From Bacteroidia bacterium (GTDB lineage: Bacteria; Bacteroidota; Bacteroidia; Bacteroidales; Azobacteroidaceae), in NCBI GenBank assembly GCA_025996835.1, contig BNTU01000138.1:1-7601 (forward strand): a DNA stretch of 7,601 nt, written 5' to 3'. Shown here one piece after another: positions 6,247 to 7,601 of the stretch (position 1 is its first letter; each line of letters opens with the position of its first letter). Made by a program: the position numbers and the translations under genes. The notes under the pieces are model-generated. The model ran no database searches. It saw only the letters and a list, made by a program, of their open reading frames with translations, and was not told the origin of the DNA.

Positions 6247-6954
6247 TCACGCAGACGCATTCATTTTCTGAAAGAAATCACGGCTGTAAGCCCTGCCGAT
6301 TGGGATTTGAATTTTATCTGTGGTCACTTTTTCGCGATTGAACGACTTTATTCTTTGGATGGGGATGATGTAGGAGTTGTGGACGCGGATGAAGCGGGGT
6401 TCGGGGAGTAGTTTTTGGATGCTTTTCATGCTCATGGCGGGCATGTAGGTTGCTTCCGGGGTTATGATTTTGATGTAGTTGTCGCACGCCTCGATGTAGA
6501 GGATGGTGTTGAGGGGCAGTTGCACGGTTTGGTAGCGGCATTTGAACGACAGGATTTCATCGGGTGCGGTTTGTTGCGGTGTTGCCTGAATTGAGGCGGA
6601 GCGGAGCCGTTCTTCCGCTTTGGTGTAGGCTTTCAGAAAACGCTCAAAATCAAACGGTTTCAGGAGATAATCTACCACGTCCAATTCAAAGCCGGCGATG
6701 GCGTATTGCTCATAAGCCGTGGTGAAGATGACTAATGGCTTTTTGTTCAGCGACTTGGCTATTTGTATGCCGGACAAATCCGGCATCTGAATGTCCAGAA
6801 AAATCAAATCAGGCTCCATATTTTTGATGTAGCACAAGCCCTCCACCGAGTCGCTATAGGCTCCGAGCAGGTTGAGCGACGGCACTTGACTGCAATATTG
6901 GGTCAGCAGTTTCAACGCCAGCGGCTCGTCATCAATGGCAATGCAACGTATCAT
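6247..6954 (-). CDS. LytTR-family response regulator
   Basis: A 235-residue two-component regulator. The receiver domain (1-118) has the acidic pair D8/D9 in IDDEP, phosphoacceptor D54 in IFLDIQMPD, T78/T79 in FTTAYE and K99 in YLLKPFD. After a short linker rich in Q, A and P, the LytTR DNA-binding domain spans about 133-232, with FIRVHNSYIIPIQRIKSF and the closing IPIGRAYSRDFF. All residues needed for phosphorylation are present. Its ATG overlaps the upstream sensor-kinase stop as ATGA (6951-6954), so the two are co-translated partners. LytTR regulators bind paired direct repeats upstream of their targets; no target can be assigned here. Its stop is 75 bases before the hipB-like ATG, with no clear terminator between, so readthrough into the hip operon is possible. 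Confidence 0.95.
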   Translation of the reverse strand: MIRCIAIDDEPLALKLLTQYCSQVPSLNLLGAYSDSVEGLCYIKNMEPDLIFLDIQMPDLSGIQIAKSLNKKPLVIFTTAYEQYAIAGFELDVVDYLLKPFDFERFLKAYTKAEERLRSASIQATPQQTAPDEILSFKCRYQTVQLPLNTILYIEACDNYIKIITPEATYMPAMSMKSIQKLLPEPRFIRVHNSYIIPIQRIKSFNREKVTTDKIQIPIGRAYSRDFFQKMNASA

Positions 6955-7601
6955 GAGGATAAATTTATTTTAAGATGAACACTATAGGTCTGTCGGTCGC
7001 TTTCGATTGCCAGCGTATGGCGGTCGGGATAGGCAAGTTCCAGCCGTTTTTTGATGTTTTCCAAGCCGATGCCCGACGAACTCATAATGTCTTTTTGTCC
7101 CTGAAAGATGGCGTTTTCGATGGTAAATTCCAACGTGCCATCCGCCATTTCGATGTTCAGGTGGATGAAGCAATCGACGTGGGCACTTATCCCGTATTTG
7201 AACGCATTTTCAACAAAGGGGATAAACACCAGCGGCATAATCTTCCAAAAACTGAAATCACCCTTCATATTCACCTGCAAATCAAACTTTTCGGAGGCAC
7301 GCAGACTTTGAAGATTCAGATATTCGTTGAGCATTTTGATTTCCTTTTCCAGCGGGATAAGATTTTTATCACTCTCGATGGTTACGAATCGCAGGAAATC
7401 GGACAGCGACAGGATGGCTTGGGGAGCTTTATCGTCCTTGCTGAGAGCCAGATAGTAGATACTGTTGAGGCTGTTGAACAAAAAGTGCGGGTGAATTTGC
7501 GATTTGAGAAACGACAGTTCGGCTTCCACCTTGGAATTTTCCAATTCCGTGAGCCGCCGCTTTTCGTCGTACCATTGCGTGAGCACTTTCAGACCGCTGC
7601 T
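6951..7601 (-). CDS. LytS/YehU-type sensor histidine kinase, 5' end missing
   Basis: The frame is open to the right edge; the GTG at 7584-7586 is inside the gene, and five more in-frame codons precede it, so the N-terminal membrane sensor lies outside. Counting from that GTG, a coiled linker (about 7-28, EKRRLTELENSKVEAE) leads to the His_kinase domain: H-box SQIHPHFLFNSLNS (29-42, phosphoacceptor probably H34), the LRFVTIES and LIPLEKEIKMLNEYLNLQ stretches, N-box FVENAFKYG (124-132) and G-box GIGLENIKKRL (172-182). The catalytic half is complete. The partner is the overlapping LytTR regulator. The signal sensed cannot be inferred from this part. Confidence 0.93.
   Translation of the reverse strand, partial: SSGLKVLTQWYDEKRRLTELENSKVEAELSFLKSQIHPHFLFNSLNSIYYLALSKDDKAPQAILSLSDFLRFVTIESDKNLIPLEKEIKMLNEYLNLQSLRASEKFDLQVNMKGDFSFWKIMPLVFIPFVENAFKYGISAHVDCFIHLNIEMADGTLEFTIENAIFQGQKDIMSSSGIGLENIKKRLELAYPDRHTLAIESDRQTYSVHLKINLSS

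Overview
The window looks like a piece of a Bacteroidota chromosome; genus cannot be told from sequence alone. Three things point there: a TonB-dependent receptor with an N-terminal carboxypeptidase-regulatory-like domain, a PspC protein fused to a GIN (DUF2807) domain next to a LytS/LytTR two-component pair, and a promoter with the Bacteroidota -33/-7 pattern (TTG, then TATCTTTG) instead of sigma-70 boxes. No Shine-Dalgarno sequences stand out, which also fits.

Layout, left to right. A plus-strand PspC-GIN membrane protein, cut by the left edge, runs to 1393. A 413-base interval (1394-1806) follows. It holds a nested palindromic repeat (1413-1512) and a 49-residue plus-strand ORF resembling small antitoxin-like proteins (1640-1789); I see nothing else convincing in it. 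Everything from 1807 to the right edge is on the minus strand. In transcription order (right to left) this is: a LytS-type sensor kinase (cut by the right edge) overlapping a LytTR response regulator by 4 bases; a three-gene HipBST-like toxin-antitoxin operon with its own promoter; and a 903-residue TonB-dependent receptor, probably with its own promoter.

How they work together. The kinase and regulator form one envelope-sensing pair whose target genes are not visible. The hip operon is the most notable part. An Xre-type DNA-binding protein (HipB-like), a free-standing HipA N-terminal subdomain (HipS-like) and a kinase lacking that subdomain (HipT-like) are packed with a 4-base gap and a 4-base overlap, in the order known from the tripartite HipBST system of enteropathogenic E. 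coli. The kinase keeps the double-serine motif and both catalytic aspartates. The HipS-like protein contains no tryptophan, although a conserved Trp is the residue used by E. coli HipS to block its kinase. The receptor has an STN signalling domain but no SusD, sigma factor or anti-sigma gene in view, so its substrate and regulator are unknown.
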